DNA of 64,000 nucleotides from Glycomyces xiaoerkulensis (GTDB lineage Bacteria; Actinomycetota; Actinomycetes; Mycobacteriales; Micromonosporaceae): the NCBI RefSeq assembly GCF_002798405.1, contig NZ_PGGV01000033.1, positions 365,680 to 429,679 of the forward strand. Reading direction: 5' to 3'. Shown piece by piece: positions 51,319 through 61,904 of this stretch. Position 1 is the first letter of the stretch. Each line of letters opens with the position of its first letter. The translations under genes and the position numbers were made by a program. Below the pieces are notes generated by a model that had not been told where the DNA came from, made no database searches, and saw nothing but the letters and a program-made list of their open reading frames with translations.

Positions 51319-52272
51319 ATGGCCGACGTCACGCAACGCACACTCGCCCTGCTGACCATCCTCCAGACCGGGCGGACGTTCAGCGGCGAGGAGCTCGCCG
51401 CACGACTCGGCGTCAGCCCGCGAACCGTGCGGCGCGACGTTGATCGTCTCCGCGGCTACGGATACCCGGTCGCGACCCGGCCCGGCCCGGGCGGCCACTA
51501 CCGGCTCACCGCTGGAGCCGCTCTGCCGCCGCTCATGCTCGGCAACGAGGAGGCGATCGCGACCCTCCTCGGCCTGGCCGCCCTCGCCGCCACCGGCAGT
51601 GCGGCCGAAGGCAGTCTGGACGACGCGGCCACCCGGGCCTACGGCAAGATCGAGCAGTATCTGCCGAAGCGCCTGCGATATCAGGCGGCACGCCTGCGGG
51701 CGAGCTTGGAGACCGACACGGCCCCGGCCCCGAGCGCCACTGCGGGGGTCCTGGGCAGCCTGGCCGAGGCGATCCAGCACCGGCAGGTCGTCGGTTTCCG
51801 ATACGAACGCAAGGACGGCGAGGTCACTTCGCGGCGCGTCGAACCGTACCGGCAGATTCACCTCAACCTCCGCTGGTACCTGCTCGCCTGGGACCGCGAC
51901 AGGCGCGACTGGAGGGTCTATCGCATCGACCGGATCACCGCCCTCCGGGCCTCGACGGACGTCTTCACGCCGAGGCCGCTGCCCTCCGGCACCGCAATCG
52001 ACTACCTCAAGGAAGGGCTCCACCGGCACCGCGAGCGCGTCGTCCTCACCGTGGAGGCGCCGGTGGCCGCCGTCGCCGACGCGTTCAGATACCAGGAGGC
52101 CGAGCTCGAGTCCTTGGGCGAACGACGGACCAAGGTGCTGCTGTGGCTCGATACCTGGGAGTGGCTCCTGCCGAGCCTGGCCTTCCTCGACGTCGACTTC
52201 ACCGTCGACGAACCGCCTGCCTTCCGGGCCGCCGTGGCGGATTTCGGGGCGCGCCTGCGCGGTTGCGGATGA
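51319..52272 (+). CDS. WYL-domain transcriptional regulator (YafY type)
   Basis: This encodes 317 residues from ATG 51319. A DeoR-like helix-turn-helix (ERF position: LAARLGVSPRTVRRDVDRL, about 26-44) is followed by a WYL ligand domain around RWYLLAWDRDRRDWRVYRID and a C-terminal helical part. WYL regulators often control defence or DNA-repair genes and bind DNA or nucleotide ligands. The divergent UvrA-like gene shares the palindrome and is its likely target. GTG 51277 is an alternative start but would cover the palindrome. Confidence 0.88.
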   Translation: MADVTQRTLALLTILQTGRTFSGEELAARLGVSPRTVRRDVDRLRGYGYPVATRPGPGGHYRLTAGAALPPLMLGNEEAIATLLGLAALAATGSAAEGSLDDAATRAYGKIEQYLPKRLRYQAARLRASLETDTAPAPSATAGVLGSLAEAIQHRQVVGFRYERKDGEVTSRRVEPYRQIHLNLRWYLLAWDRDRRDWRVYRIDRITALRASTDVFTPRPLPSGTAIDYLKEGLHRHRERVVLTVEAPVAAVADAFRYQEAELESLGERRTKVLLWLDTWEWLLPSLAFLDVDFTVDEPPAFRAAVADFGARLRGCG

Positions 52273-52512
52273 GAGCGCTCGGAGGCTGTCGATCAGCCTC
52301 AGGCGCGTTCCGTGTACCCGCAGGTTGCGGTGTCTCGGGTCAGGCGTCCGGCGCTGGGGGCGCTGATGCCGGACCGTGTTGCGAGCGTGCTCCGGAGGAT
52401 TGCGGACCCGTACTCGACGGCGATCGAGTGCCCAAGGGTGGTCGGAACGGTGATGGCGGGGGACGCACGGGTTCGGGCGGGGTCGGGATCCGGGCCAGGC
52501 TTGGTTAGCAGC

Positions 52513-53166
52513 TCAGGGCGGGTGCAGGCCGCTGACGCGAAGTGTGATGTTCAGACGTCCGGTCAAGTCGAGACCTGCCGGGGCGGTGCCGGGCAGGACG
52601 CGCGGGACGCCGTGGAAGGCCATGCGGGAGGGCCCGCCGAACACGAACAGGTCGCCGCTGCGCAGCTCCAGGTCGGTGTAGGGCCTGGCACGCGACTCGG
52701 TGTTGCCGAACCGGAAGACGCACGTGTCGCCCAGGCTCAATGAGACCACCGGGGCGTCGGAGTGCTCCTCCTTGTCCTGATGCATGCCCATGCGGGCGCC
52801 GGAGTCGTAGAAGTTGATGAGCGCCACGTCGTATTCGGACGATCCGGCCTCGCCGTACGCGGCTTCGGTCGCCCGGCTGGCGAGTTCGCCGAGCCGGGGC
52901 GGGAAGGGCTTCACCGCCCGGCCGTCGCAGTCGTCGATCGTGGTGGAGTAGCGGTACGGGTACCAGTGCCAGCCCAGGCAGACCTGTTTCGCCGTCATGA
53001 CACCGCCGCCGGGGGTGCGGACCGTGCGCATCCCCGCCGGAGGCCGCGCCCACTCCCGGCATGCCTCCACCAGGTCCCGCTGGCGGTCCAGGTCGAGCCA
53101 ATCCGGTACCAGGACCGCGCCGGGGGCCACCTCGTCACGCTCGCGGGGAATCAGCTCGCCGCCCAT
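52513..53166 (-). CDS. AlkB-like 2-oxoglutarate/Fe(II) dioxygenase
   Basis: This encodes 217 residues. It reverses alkylation damage on DNA or RNA bases by oxidative demethylation. Iron ligands His129 and Asp131 (MHQDKE) and His185 (AFHGVPR), plus the oxoglutarate-binding Arg pair in GRLNITLR (Arg204, Arg210), match the family. The nucleotide-recognition lid region (about 45-75) has WHWYPYRY. It lies downstream of the ABC permease on the same strand with a 49-base gap, so it may share the exporter transcript. Confidence 0.93.
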   Translation of the reverse strand: MGGELIPRERDEVAPGAVLVPDWLDLDRQRDLVEACREWARPPAGMRTVRTPGGGVMTAKQVCLGWHWYPYRYSTTIDDCDGRAVKPFPPRLGELASRATEAAYGEAGSSEYDVALINFYDSGARMGMHQDKEEHSDAPVVSLSLGDTCVFRFGNTESRARPYTDLELRSGDLFVFGGPSRMAFHGVPRVLPGTAPAGLDLTGRLNITLRVSGLHPP

Positions 53167-53215
53167 GGGACCGGAGTCTAACGCCGGGGTGCGACGGCGG
53201 CACCGACGCGGCCCG

Positions 53216-54037
53216 TCAGTCCTCCAGCGCCCGGTACCGCCTGACCGCGAGCGGGAGGAAGATCGCGGTCAGCACCGCGGGCCAGACGATCGCGAGCACG
53301 AGCGCGTGCTCGGCGGCCCAGTGCTGGGCGTTCCAGTCGGGGTCGCCGAACAGTCCCCGGATCGCGGTGGCCGTGGCCGAGAGGGGATTCCAGGCGCCGA
53401 TGGCGCCGAGCCAGGCCGGCATCGTGCCGGGGGACACGAACGCGCTGGACAGGAAGCCGACCGGCCAGACCAGGATCTGCACGGCGACGGCCGATTCGGG
53501 GGTCTTCAGCAGCAGTCCGAGGTAGATCCCGATCCAGGTGAAGGCGAATCTGAGCCAGAGGAGCAGCCCGAGGCCGGCCAGTGCCAGTGGGAGGCCGCGA
53601 TCGGCCCGCCAGCCGACCAGCAGGCCGGTGGCGACCATGACCGCGAGGCCGACGACCGCGTTGAGCAGGTCTGCGGTGCTGCGGCCTGCGAGAACCGCCG
53701 TGGCCGCGACGGGCATGGCGCGGACGCGCTCGGTGACGCCCTTGGCGTTGTCGGTGGTGACGGCGACGACCAGGGATTCGAGTCCGAACAGCATGGTCAT
53801 GGCGAACATGCCGGGGATCAGGAAGTCCATGTAGCGCCCGTCGGGCACCGTCATCGCGCCTCCGAAGAGGTAGCCGAACATGAGGACCATCAGGACCGGG
53901 AACATCAGGTTGAGGAAGATCGACGCGGGCCGGTGGCGCCAGTGCGTGAGGACGCGCCCGGTCAGGGTGGCGGCGTCGCGGAGGCCGGTCGCCGGTCGGG
54001 TCGGGCGCGGCGCGGTCGTCGGGGCGGTGGCGGTCAT
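53216..54037 (-). CDS. ABC-2 type permease of a drug exporter
   Basis: This encodes 273 residues from ATG 54037. Six hydrophobic segments fit an ABC-2/DrrB-type permease, with the late motif AWNPLSATATAIRGLFG near the end. It overlaps the ATPase gene by four bases. The pair probably exports a hydrophobic drug or lipid. The longer frame upstream of 54037 runs antisense-shadow through the ATPase gene and is discarded. Confidence 0.9.
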   Translation of the reverse strand: MTATAPTTAPRPTRPATGLRDAATLTGRVLTHWRHRPASIFLNLMFPVLMVLMFGYLFGGAMTVPDGRYMDFLIPGMFAMTMLFGLESLVVAVTTDNAKGVTERVRAMPVAATAVLAGRSTADLLNAVVGLAVMVATGLLVGWRADRGLPLALAGLGLLLWLRFAFTWIGIYLGLLLKTPESAVAVQILVWPVGFLSSAFVSPGTMPAWLGAIGAWNPLSATATAIRGLFGDPDWNAQHWAAEHALVLAIVWPAVLTAIFLPLAVRRYRALED

Positions 54038-54855
54038 CGCCGGTCCTCCGTGGTGCGGTCGGCGGCCGGTTGGCCGGTGAGGTGCAGGAAGACCTCGTCG
54101 AGGCTTGGTTTGCGGGTGACGGTCTCGACGCGGTCGGGTCCGACGGCGGCCTTCAGCTCGTCGGGGGTGCCTTCGGCGACGACGCGTCCGGCGTCGATCA
54201 GGGCGATCGTGTCGGCCAGTTGGTCGGCCTCCTCCAGGTCCTGGGTCGTCAGCAGCACGGTCGTTCCCGATCCGACCAGGCCCCTGATCGACTCCCAGAC
54301 TTCGATGCGCGAGCGCGGGTCGAGGCCGGTGGTCGGCTCGTCCAGGAACAGCACCTGGGGACTGAGCAGCAGGCCGGCGGCCAGGTCGAGGCGTCGGCGC
54401 ATCCCTCCGGAGTATTCGGATGCGGGCGTGTCGGCCGCTTCGGTCAGGTCGAACCGCTCCAGCAGCTCGTCGGCCCGGTTCCGGGCCTCGGCGGCGGGGA
54501 GGTGGTAGAGCTTGCCGAACATGACCAGGTTCTGCCGGCCGCTGAGGACCTCGTCCACCGACGCGTACTGGCCGACCAGCCCGATCCGGTAGCGCACCCG
54601 CGTCGGGTCGGTGCGCAGGTCGCATCCGGCGACGGAGACGGCGCCGCCGTCGGCCCGCGTCAGCGTGGACATGATCCGGACAGCGGTGGTCTTGCCCGCG
54701 CCGTTGGGTCCGAGCAGGCCGCACACGGTGCCGGCCCGGACCCGGAGGTTGAAGCCGCTGAGTGCGGTCCGGTCCTTGTAGTGCTTGCGGACGTCGACGG
54801 CTTCGATCGCGAGATCGCCGCGGGGGAGCGGCGGAACCTTTTCTTCGTATGGCAT
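54034..54855 (-). CDS. ABC exporter ATPase, DrrA type
   Basis: This encodes 273 residues from ATG 54855. Walker A GPNGAGKT, Q-loop GQYASVDE, signature YSGGMRRRL, Walker [13 protein letters not shown] and an H-loop replaced by Gln (TTQDLEE) are seen; the Gln is common in DrrA-like drug ATPases. The C-terminal RKPSLDEVFLHLTG is the DrrA-type tail. It forms the exporter with the overlapping permease. A TetR regulator gene diverges 60 bases away, with a palindrome between. Confidence 0.92.
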   Translation of the reverse strand: MPYEEKVPPLPRGDLAIEAVDVRKHYKDRTALSGFNLRVRAGTVCGLLGPNGAGKTTAVRIMSTLTRADGGAVSVAGCDLRTDPTRVRYRIGLVGQYASVDEVLSGRQNLVMFGKLYHLPAAEARNRADELLERFDLTEAADTPASEYSGGMRRRLDLAAGLLLSPQVLFLDEPTTGLDPRSRIEVWESIRGLVGSGTTVLLTTQDLEEADQLADTIALIDAGRVVAEGTPDELKAAVGPDRVETVTRKPSLDEVFLHLTGQPAADRTTEDRR

Positions 54856-54873
54856 ACGGAGAAGCGTACCCCA

Positions 54874-54889
54874 TACACCGTACGATGTA
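54874..54889. promoter_or_regulatory. TetR-type operator between exporter and regulator
   Basis: TACACCGTACGATGTA is a palindrome around CGTACG with one mismatched pair. It lies between the minus-strand ABC ATPase (starts 54855) and the plus-strand TetR gene (starts 54916). A wider imperfect symmetry includes GTACC and GTACC at 54866 and 54887. A classic self- and exporter-repressing layout. Confidence 0.55.
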
Positions 54890-54915
54890 CCAAGTATTTC
54901 GGCTATGATCGAGCC

Positions 54916-55686
54916 ATGGCGACCGAGATCAGCAATGTAGGCGACCCGGCGCGATCGGTCGCCACGCTGTGGGGCACCCGGCGGCTTCCGCGGCGCGGCC
55001 CCAGACACTCGCTCACGACCGCGCAGGTCGTCGACGCCGCCGTCGAGATCGCCGACGGCGACCAGGACCTCGACCGCCTGTCCATGCGGCGCGTCGCCCA
55101 AGCGCTCGGGGTGGGCACCATGTCGCTCTACACCTACATCGCCTCCCGGGACGACCTGCTCGACGCCATGCTCGACTCGGTCCACGGCGAAGCGGTCGAG
55201 CGGCTCGGCGAACCCGACCACGCCACCTGGCAGGACGGCCTGCGGAGCGTCGCCCGAGCCGGATGGGACCTGCACATGCGCCACCGCTGGGTGATGCAGG
55301 TGTTCACCGGCCGCCCCCCGCTGGGGCCGCACTCGATCGCCAAGTACGAGCGCGAACTCGGCGTCGTCGAAGGGATCGGACTCACCGACGTCGAGATGGA
55401 CGCGGTCATCACGCTCGTCCACGACCACGTCGAAGGCGTGGCCCGCCGCCGGGTCGAGGCCGACCGGGCCGTCCGCCGCACCGGGATAGGCGACGAGGAA
55501 TGGTGGCGGGCGGCCGGACCCGAACTCGAAGCGGTGCTCGACCCCGCCGCCTTCCCGATAGCGACCCGCGTGGGCGAGGCGGCCGGACGGGCGCACCGGG
55601 CCGGCCAGAACCCCGAGCACGCCTACGAGTTCGGCCTCGACCGCCTCATCCAGGGCATCGAGGCCCTGATCCACCGGCGGGCCTGA
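54916..55686 (+). CDS. TetR-family regulator of the divergent ABC exporter
   Basis: This encodes 256 residues. The TetR helix-turn-helix is SMRRVAQALGVGTMSLYTYI, preceded by TTAQVVDAAVEIAD. The ligand domain fits the TetR_C (TetR/ActR-like) type with HxxH-like LHMRHRWVMQV. ATG 54916 is the natural start; upstream extensions run antisense through the ABC gene. It is expected to repress the DrrAB-type exporter until its substrate drug binds. Confidence 0.9.
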   Translation: MATEISNVGDPARSVATLWGTRRLPRRGPRHSLTTAQVVDAAVEIADGDQDLDRLSMRRVAQALGVGTMSLYTYIASRDDLLDAMLDSVHGEAVERLGEPDHATWQDGLRSVARAGWDLHMRHRWVMQVFTGRPPLGPHSIAKYERELGVVEGIGLTDVEMDAVITLVHDHVEGVARRRVEADRAVRRTGIGDEEWWRAAGPELEAVLDPAAFPIATRVGEAAGRAHRAGQNPEHAYEFGLDRLIQGIEALIHRRA

Positions 55687-55764
55687 AGCCGATGCGGCCC
55701 TGAACCGCCCGAGGCGGTCCGGCCCGGAACGGACCGGCGACCAGGTGCCGCCGAACCGAAACGC

Positions 55765-57519
55765 CTACGCGGCGACGCCCTTCCACGCCTCCCACAGATC
55801 CGCGTAGACGCCGTCGGCCTCCAGCAGCTCCCGCTGGGACCCCTCCTCGACGATGCGGCCGTCCTCCACGACCGCGATCCGGTCGGCCGCCTCCGCGGCC
55901 TGCAACTGGTGGGCGATCGCGATCACGGTGCGGCCGTGGAGCGCGGCCGCCAACGACGCCTCGACGCCGCCGGCGCTGCCCGGGTCGATCCCCGCGGTCG
56001 CCTCGTCCAGGATCACCACATCGGGATCGGCCAGGATCACGCGGGCGAGCGCGAGCTGCTGGGCCTCGGCCAGACTCAGTGAGCGGTGCTCCTCACCGAC
56101 CATCGTGTCCAGACCCGCGGGCAGGTCGACCGCCCAGCGGGCGTCGACCGCCTCCAAAGCCGCGACCAGCTCCGTCTCGGTCGCCTCCGGGGCCGCCAGG
56201 TTCAAGTTGTCGCGCAACGTCGCCGTGAAGACATAATGCTCCTGAGTCACCAGGATCACCCTCCGGCGCAGCTCCTCCAGGGCGATGTCGGCCACCGGCA
56301 CCCCGCCGAGCGTCACCGACCCCGAGCGCGGCCGGTCGATCCCGGCGATCAGGCGTGCGATGGTCGACTTGCCCGCCCCGGACGGCCCGACCACCACCAG
56401 CCGCTCACCGGGCCGCGGATGCAGACTCAACTCGTGCAGCACGTCCGGGCCGTCCCCGTAGCCGAACGTGACCTGCTCGAGCCGCACCTCCGCGCCACGG
56501 GGCGCCGCGTCCCGCTCGTCATCGGGCAGCAGGTGGACACCCTCGACGCGGGCCAGCGCGGCCCCGCCCATCTGGAACTCGCTCAACGACATCATCGACC
56601 TGAACACCGGCCCGTCCAGGCGCAGCGCCAGCATCGCCACCGCCACCACCTCGCCGACGCTCACCCCGCCGTTCATCGACCAGAGCCCGCCGACGACGGT
56701 CACGACCACCGCCGGGGTCAGGAACGCCAAATCGGTGGCGGGAAGGAACCAGCTCTGGAGCCGCACGATCCCCTTGAGTCGCCCCAAGTGCGTCGCGGCC
56801 CGACCGAAGCCCGCCCGGCGGCGCTCGTCCTGCATCCGGTAGGAGGCCACGGTCCCGGCCCCCGCCGCGGACGCGGTGAGCGTCTCGGCGATCTCGCTCA
56901 TGGCGGCCCGCTCGGACAGGAAGACCGGGCTGGCCAGCCGGATGTAGCGGCGCCCGGCGAAGTACAGCACCGGCGAACCGATCAGGAACAGCAGCCCCAG
57001 CTTGAGGTCGACCACGAACGCCGCCACCGCGATCACCGCCACCTCGATGGCGGCCACGGCGACCTCGGGCCCGGTCTTGCGCAGCAGCTCGGCGACCGCG
57101 CTGACGTCACCGGCGGTGCGGGTGGCGAGGTCGCCGGTGCCGGCGCGTTCGACGGTGCCCAGCGGCAGGCGCAGGACGCGGTCGATGAACGATTCGCGCA
57201 GCCGCGCTGCCGCGCGTTCACCGAGCCGGTAGCCCAGGCGCCGCCCGGCGCGCATGAGGACCAACTGCAGCACCACGCAGCCGGCAATCGCACCGCAGAC
57301 CAGGTCGACCCGCGTGGTGGTCCAGCCGGTGCCGATGCCGTCGATGACCTCGCCGAGCATCACCGGCAGGGCCGCCCCGGCACCGGCCGCGGCGATGTAC
57401 AGGCCGATCACGGCGACGAACCGGGGCCGGTCGTCGAGGACGAGCCGCCCTACCGCGCGCATCATGGTGGCGCGGTCGGCGATCGGCAGCCGGGAGTCGG
57501 CGGTGGACTGGTCGCTCAT
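55765..57519 (-). CDS. ABC transporter (type I exporter), canonical half
   Basis: This encodes 584 residues from ATG 57519, which overlaps the stop of the partner gene. A six-helix exporter domain precedes the nucleotide-binding domain: Walker A GPSGAGKS, Q-loop VTQEHYVF, signature SLSLAEAQ (degenerate LSGGQ), Walker B VVILDEATAGID and H-loop IAHQL. It is a half-transporter that probably pairs with the upstream gene, whose Walker A is lost; between them one composite site could be complete. Substrate unknown; small peptide, lipid or drug export are candidates. Confidence 0.88.
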   Translation of the reverse strand: MSDQSTADSRLPIADRATMMRAVGRLVLDDRPRFVAVIGLYIAAAGAGAALPVMLGEVIDGIGTGWTTTRVDLVCGAIAGCVVLQLVLMRAGRRLGYRLGERAAARLRESFIDRVLRLPLGTVERAGTGDLATRTAGDVSAVAELLRKTGPEVAVAAIEVAVIAVAAFVVDLKLGLLFLIGSPVLYFAGRRYIRLASPVFLSERAAMSEIAETLTASAAGAGTVASYRMQDERRRAGFGRAATHLGRLKGIVRLQSWFLPATDLAFLTPAVVVTVVGGLWSMNGGVSVGEVVAVAMLALRLDGPVFRSMMSLSEFQMGGAALARVEGVHLLPDDERDAAPRGAEVRLEQVTFGYGDGPDVLHELSLHPRPGERLVVVGPSGAGKSTIARLIAGIDRPRSGSVTLGGVPVADIALEELRRRVILVTQEHYVFTATLRDNLNLAAPEATETELVAALEAVDARWAVDLPAGLDTMVGEEHRSLSLAEAQQLALARVILADPDVVILDEATAGIDPGSAGGVEASLAAALHGRTVIAIAHQLQAAEAADRIAVVEDGRIVEEGSQRELLEADGVYADLWEAWKGVAA

Positions 57520-59261
57520 CGGGGCTCCTGTCGAGAGGTCAGGCTGCGGTATTCGCGCTCGGTGGACAGCTCGGCGTGGGTACCGGTGGCGCGGATCTTC
57601 CCGTCGACCATCCAGGCGACCCGGTCGGCGCGGGCGAGCCACAGCGGGGAGGTGGTGGCGACGGCGGTGGTGCGGCCGGCCCGTTCGGCGGCGACCCGCT
57701 CGGCGACGAGGGACTCGGTGTGGGCGTCGACCGCGGAGGTGGGCTCGATCGCCAGCAGGGTCTCGGCGTCGGCGGCGACGGCGCGGGCCAGGCGGAGCCG
57801 CTGGCGCTGGCCGCCGGAGAGGTTGCGGCCGCCGTTGGTGATCTCACCGTCCAGGCTGGATCCGAGGCTGGAGTGGACGTCTCCGGCGCAGGCGACCTCT
57901 ATCGCCCGCAGCGCGGCCTCCGGATCGACGCGCAGGGTCGCCCCCAGCGACTGGGCGAACAGGTAGTCCTCGCGCAGCAGCAGGATCCGCTCCCGCAGCA
58001 CCTCTAGGTCCACCTCGGACATCGGCGTGCCGCCCCACAGCGCCCCCGAGTCCCGGTGGCGGGCGAGCCGTTCGAGCGCGGCGGCGGCCGGTTCGTTCTC
58101 GGCGCTGACGATGACCGTCAGCCGGCCGGGCTCGATGGCCAGGCCCGTGTCCGTGTCCCGCAGTTCTCCGCCGGGCTCGCGTTCGGTGCCGCTCGCGTCG
58201 ATCTCGCTCGCGGTCTTGAAGAACGCGGTGAGCCGCCGCGAGGAGACCCGGGCGGCGATGAACGCCTGCGCCAACCCGATCAGCCCGCCGGCGTGCTGGG
58301 CGAGCAGTGCGGTCATCCCGAAGGCGGCCGACAGCTCGCCGACGGTGATGGTCCCGGCCAGCGCCAGCCGGGCCCCGACCCAGGTGGTCCCGGCTATGAG
58401 CGCCAGCGGCAGGCTGGTCCGCAGCCCCTGGATCCACGAATCGGACGCGGCGACGGTGTACCCGGCTTCCCGCAGGTCGGTCGAGGCCCGCCGGTAGCGC
58501 TCGGAGAACCGGTCCTCACCGCCGATCCCGCGCAGGACCCGCAGGCCGCCGACTACGTCTGCGGCCTGGCTGGTGAGGGTGGCGACGCTGGAGCGGTAGG
58601 CGATCTGGTGCCGCTGCAGCCGCGACAGGAGGGGGCCGACGAGGAACCCGATCACGAACGTCCCCGCGGCGGCCGTCACCCCCAGGGCCGGGTGGGTGCC
58701 CCACAGGACCGCGGTGCCGACCACGAGCATCACCACGCCCATCCAGCCGAAGCCGAGCTGGAAGATGAACGAGCCGGTCTTGTGGGCGTCTTCGGTGGAG
58801 AGGTTGACCATCTCCCCGGGGGAGACGGCGCCGCTCACGCCGGTGCCGGCCGTGTTGAGGTGGTCGGTGAGTTCGTGGACCGTCCGCACGCGGGAGTGGG
58901 ATTCGGCCATGAACAGGAACCGGTAGCCGAGGGTGAAGATCCACGAGCTGGCGATCGCGGTGACCACCAGGAGGATCGTCCACGGCAGGAGCGGCTCGGT
59001 GGTGCCGGCGATGACCACCTCGTCGATGACGCGGGAGATGACCCAGGGGAGCAGCACCCAGGCGCTGCCCGAGACGCTCAGCGACAGGAACCCGAGGGCG
59101 ACCCGGGCGGTCTGGGCTCGGGCCACCCGTACCAGGTACTTCCATGGGGAGGTGGGAATCCGGGCGGGGGAGGGAGGGGCGGGACGCAGCGGGTTGGGCT
59201 TCACACCTGTTAAACCTATGCGCGGGCGCTCGGCCCCGGCAATGGGTTTCCCCGTGGGCAC
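57516..59261 (-). CDS. ABC transporter (type I exporter), degenerate half
   Basis: This encodes 581 residues. The six-helix exporter domain is intact. The nucleotide-binding domain lacks a P-loop: the position reads RLTVIVSAENEPAAAA, with no GxxGxGK(S/T). LSGGQRQRL is intact, Walker B is altered (ETLLAIEPTSAVD) and the H-loop region reads ATTSP. Such asymmetric partners occur in heterodimeric exporters with one degenerate site, so this may be the regulatory half of the pair with the 55765 gene. GTG 59261 is used; GTG 59204 is an alternative and neither has a strong ribosome site. Confidence 0.85.
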   Translation of the reverse strand: MPTGKPIAGAERPRIGLTGVKPNPLRPAPPSPARIPTSPWKYLVRVARAQTARVALGFLSLSVSGSAWVLLPWVISRVIDEVVIAGTTEPLLPWTILLVVTAIASSWIFTLGYRFLFMAESHSRVRTVHELTDHLNTAGTGVSGAVSPGEMVNLSTEDAHKTGSFIFQLGFGWMGVVMLVVGTAVLWGTHPALGVTAAAGTFVIGFLVGPLLSRLQRHQIAYRSSVATLTSQAADVVGGLRVLRGIGGEDRFSERYRRASTDLREAGYTVAASDSWIQGLRTSLPLALIAGTTWVGARLALAGTITVGELSAAFGMTALLAQHAGGLIGLAQAFIAARVSSRRLTAFFKTASEIDASGTEREPGGELRDTDTGLAIEPGRLTVIVSAENEPAAAALERLARHRDSGALWGGTPMSEVDLEVLRERILLLREDYLFAQSLGATLRVDPEAALRAIEVACAGDVHSSLGSSLDGEITNGGRNLSGGQRQRLRLARAVAADAETLLAIEPTSAVDAHTESLVAERVAAERAGRTTAVATTSPLWLARADRVAWMVDGKIRATGTHAELSTEREYRSLTSRQEPR

Positions 59262-59300
59262 GGCTGTGATCCCCCACCCACATCATCCGGGGCCGGGCGG

Positions 59301-61070
<1,770 letters not shown>

Positions 61071-61090
61071 GCCTCCAGCGTCCCACAGCT

Positions 61091-61904
61091 TCAGCCGAGC
61101 GTCTCATAGCTGTCGCACAGGTCCTGCGCTAGGAACGACAGCGAGGCGGCGGTGGTTTCGGGATCCGCCAGAACGCCGACTGCTTGCGCCGACAGCGCCG
61201 CCAACGCACCGCGGGTATGGGTCCCCTCAGCTCGCAGGAAGTTCAGCGCGGTGCGGGTAACTTGAGCCGTGAGTGGATCGGTCTCAAGTCTGTGCAGCGT
61301 GGTCGCCATCGTCTCGGCTTCGGTGGCCTGCAGGATTCGCAGTACGTCGAGTCCGTCCTTGGCCGCAAGCCGAGCAGGGGATTCGAGTCGTTCCCCGATC
61401 TTGATGAGTTTTGCAACCAGCAACGCGGTCGGTCCGGCCACTCGAATGACGAACCGACGCTCGTCTTCTGCGTTGATTGCGCTCATGACGGCCGGCGAAT
61501 TGTCGATGATCGCCGGTTCGAGGCCCGAGGTTTTTCGAGCAGCGTGGTTTCCATGGGGCGGAAGGCGGGCCCCGCGTCGACCTGCAGGACCCGCGAGAAG
61601 TTCAGGCACCATTAGATCCAGTTGCACGGTTGCGGGGGCTGTACCAGGTACCAGGGTTTCGACCGGGTGTGAATCCGGCCTCGCAGAGTGCTTCACCCAG
61701 GAGTGGACGGTCGCCGAGATGGTTCGTATCGAGTGCGATGTCGGCATCGGTGGTGGTCGGTGCCACTGAGAACTCGGCCTCGCCGGTGTGGAGGTATACG
61801 GCTTGTGCTCCCACCAGGACGAGGGCGTCGAGATGAGGTTGGAGTGCTTCCAGTCCGTCCAGCAGCACCCGCCGCGCCATGACGTACTCTTCCTGCGGCG
61901 TCAT
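61091..61904 (-). pseudogene. AbiEii-like nucleotidyltransferase toxin, frameshifted
   Basis: From ATG 61904 (AAGGAG upstream) the N-terminus reads as a nucleotidyltransferase-like domain (LVLVGAQAVYLHTG, TTTDADIALD). After GTWYSPRN it leaves frame and stops near 61602; the +1 frame takes over with VQLDLMVPELLAGPAGRRGAR and continues to 61091. A single extra base in the G5 run at 61634-61638 (plus strand; a C run in the gene) explains this: removing one gives GTWYSPATVQLDLMVPEL in one frame. It could be a true mutation, a phase-variable tract or a sequencing error. With the upstream gene it forms an AbiE-type toxin-antitoxin pair, toxin disabled as read. Confidence 0.75.

Noticed and set aside
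53997-55674. Upstream extensions of the TetR, ABC ATPase and permease frames that overlap their divergent neighbours
   Set aside because: They start without a ribosome site, carry no family sequence and would destroy the shared operator region; the inner ATG starts match family N-termini.
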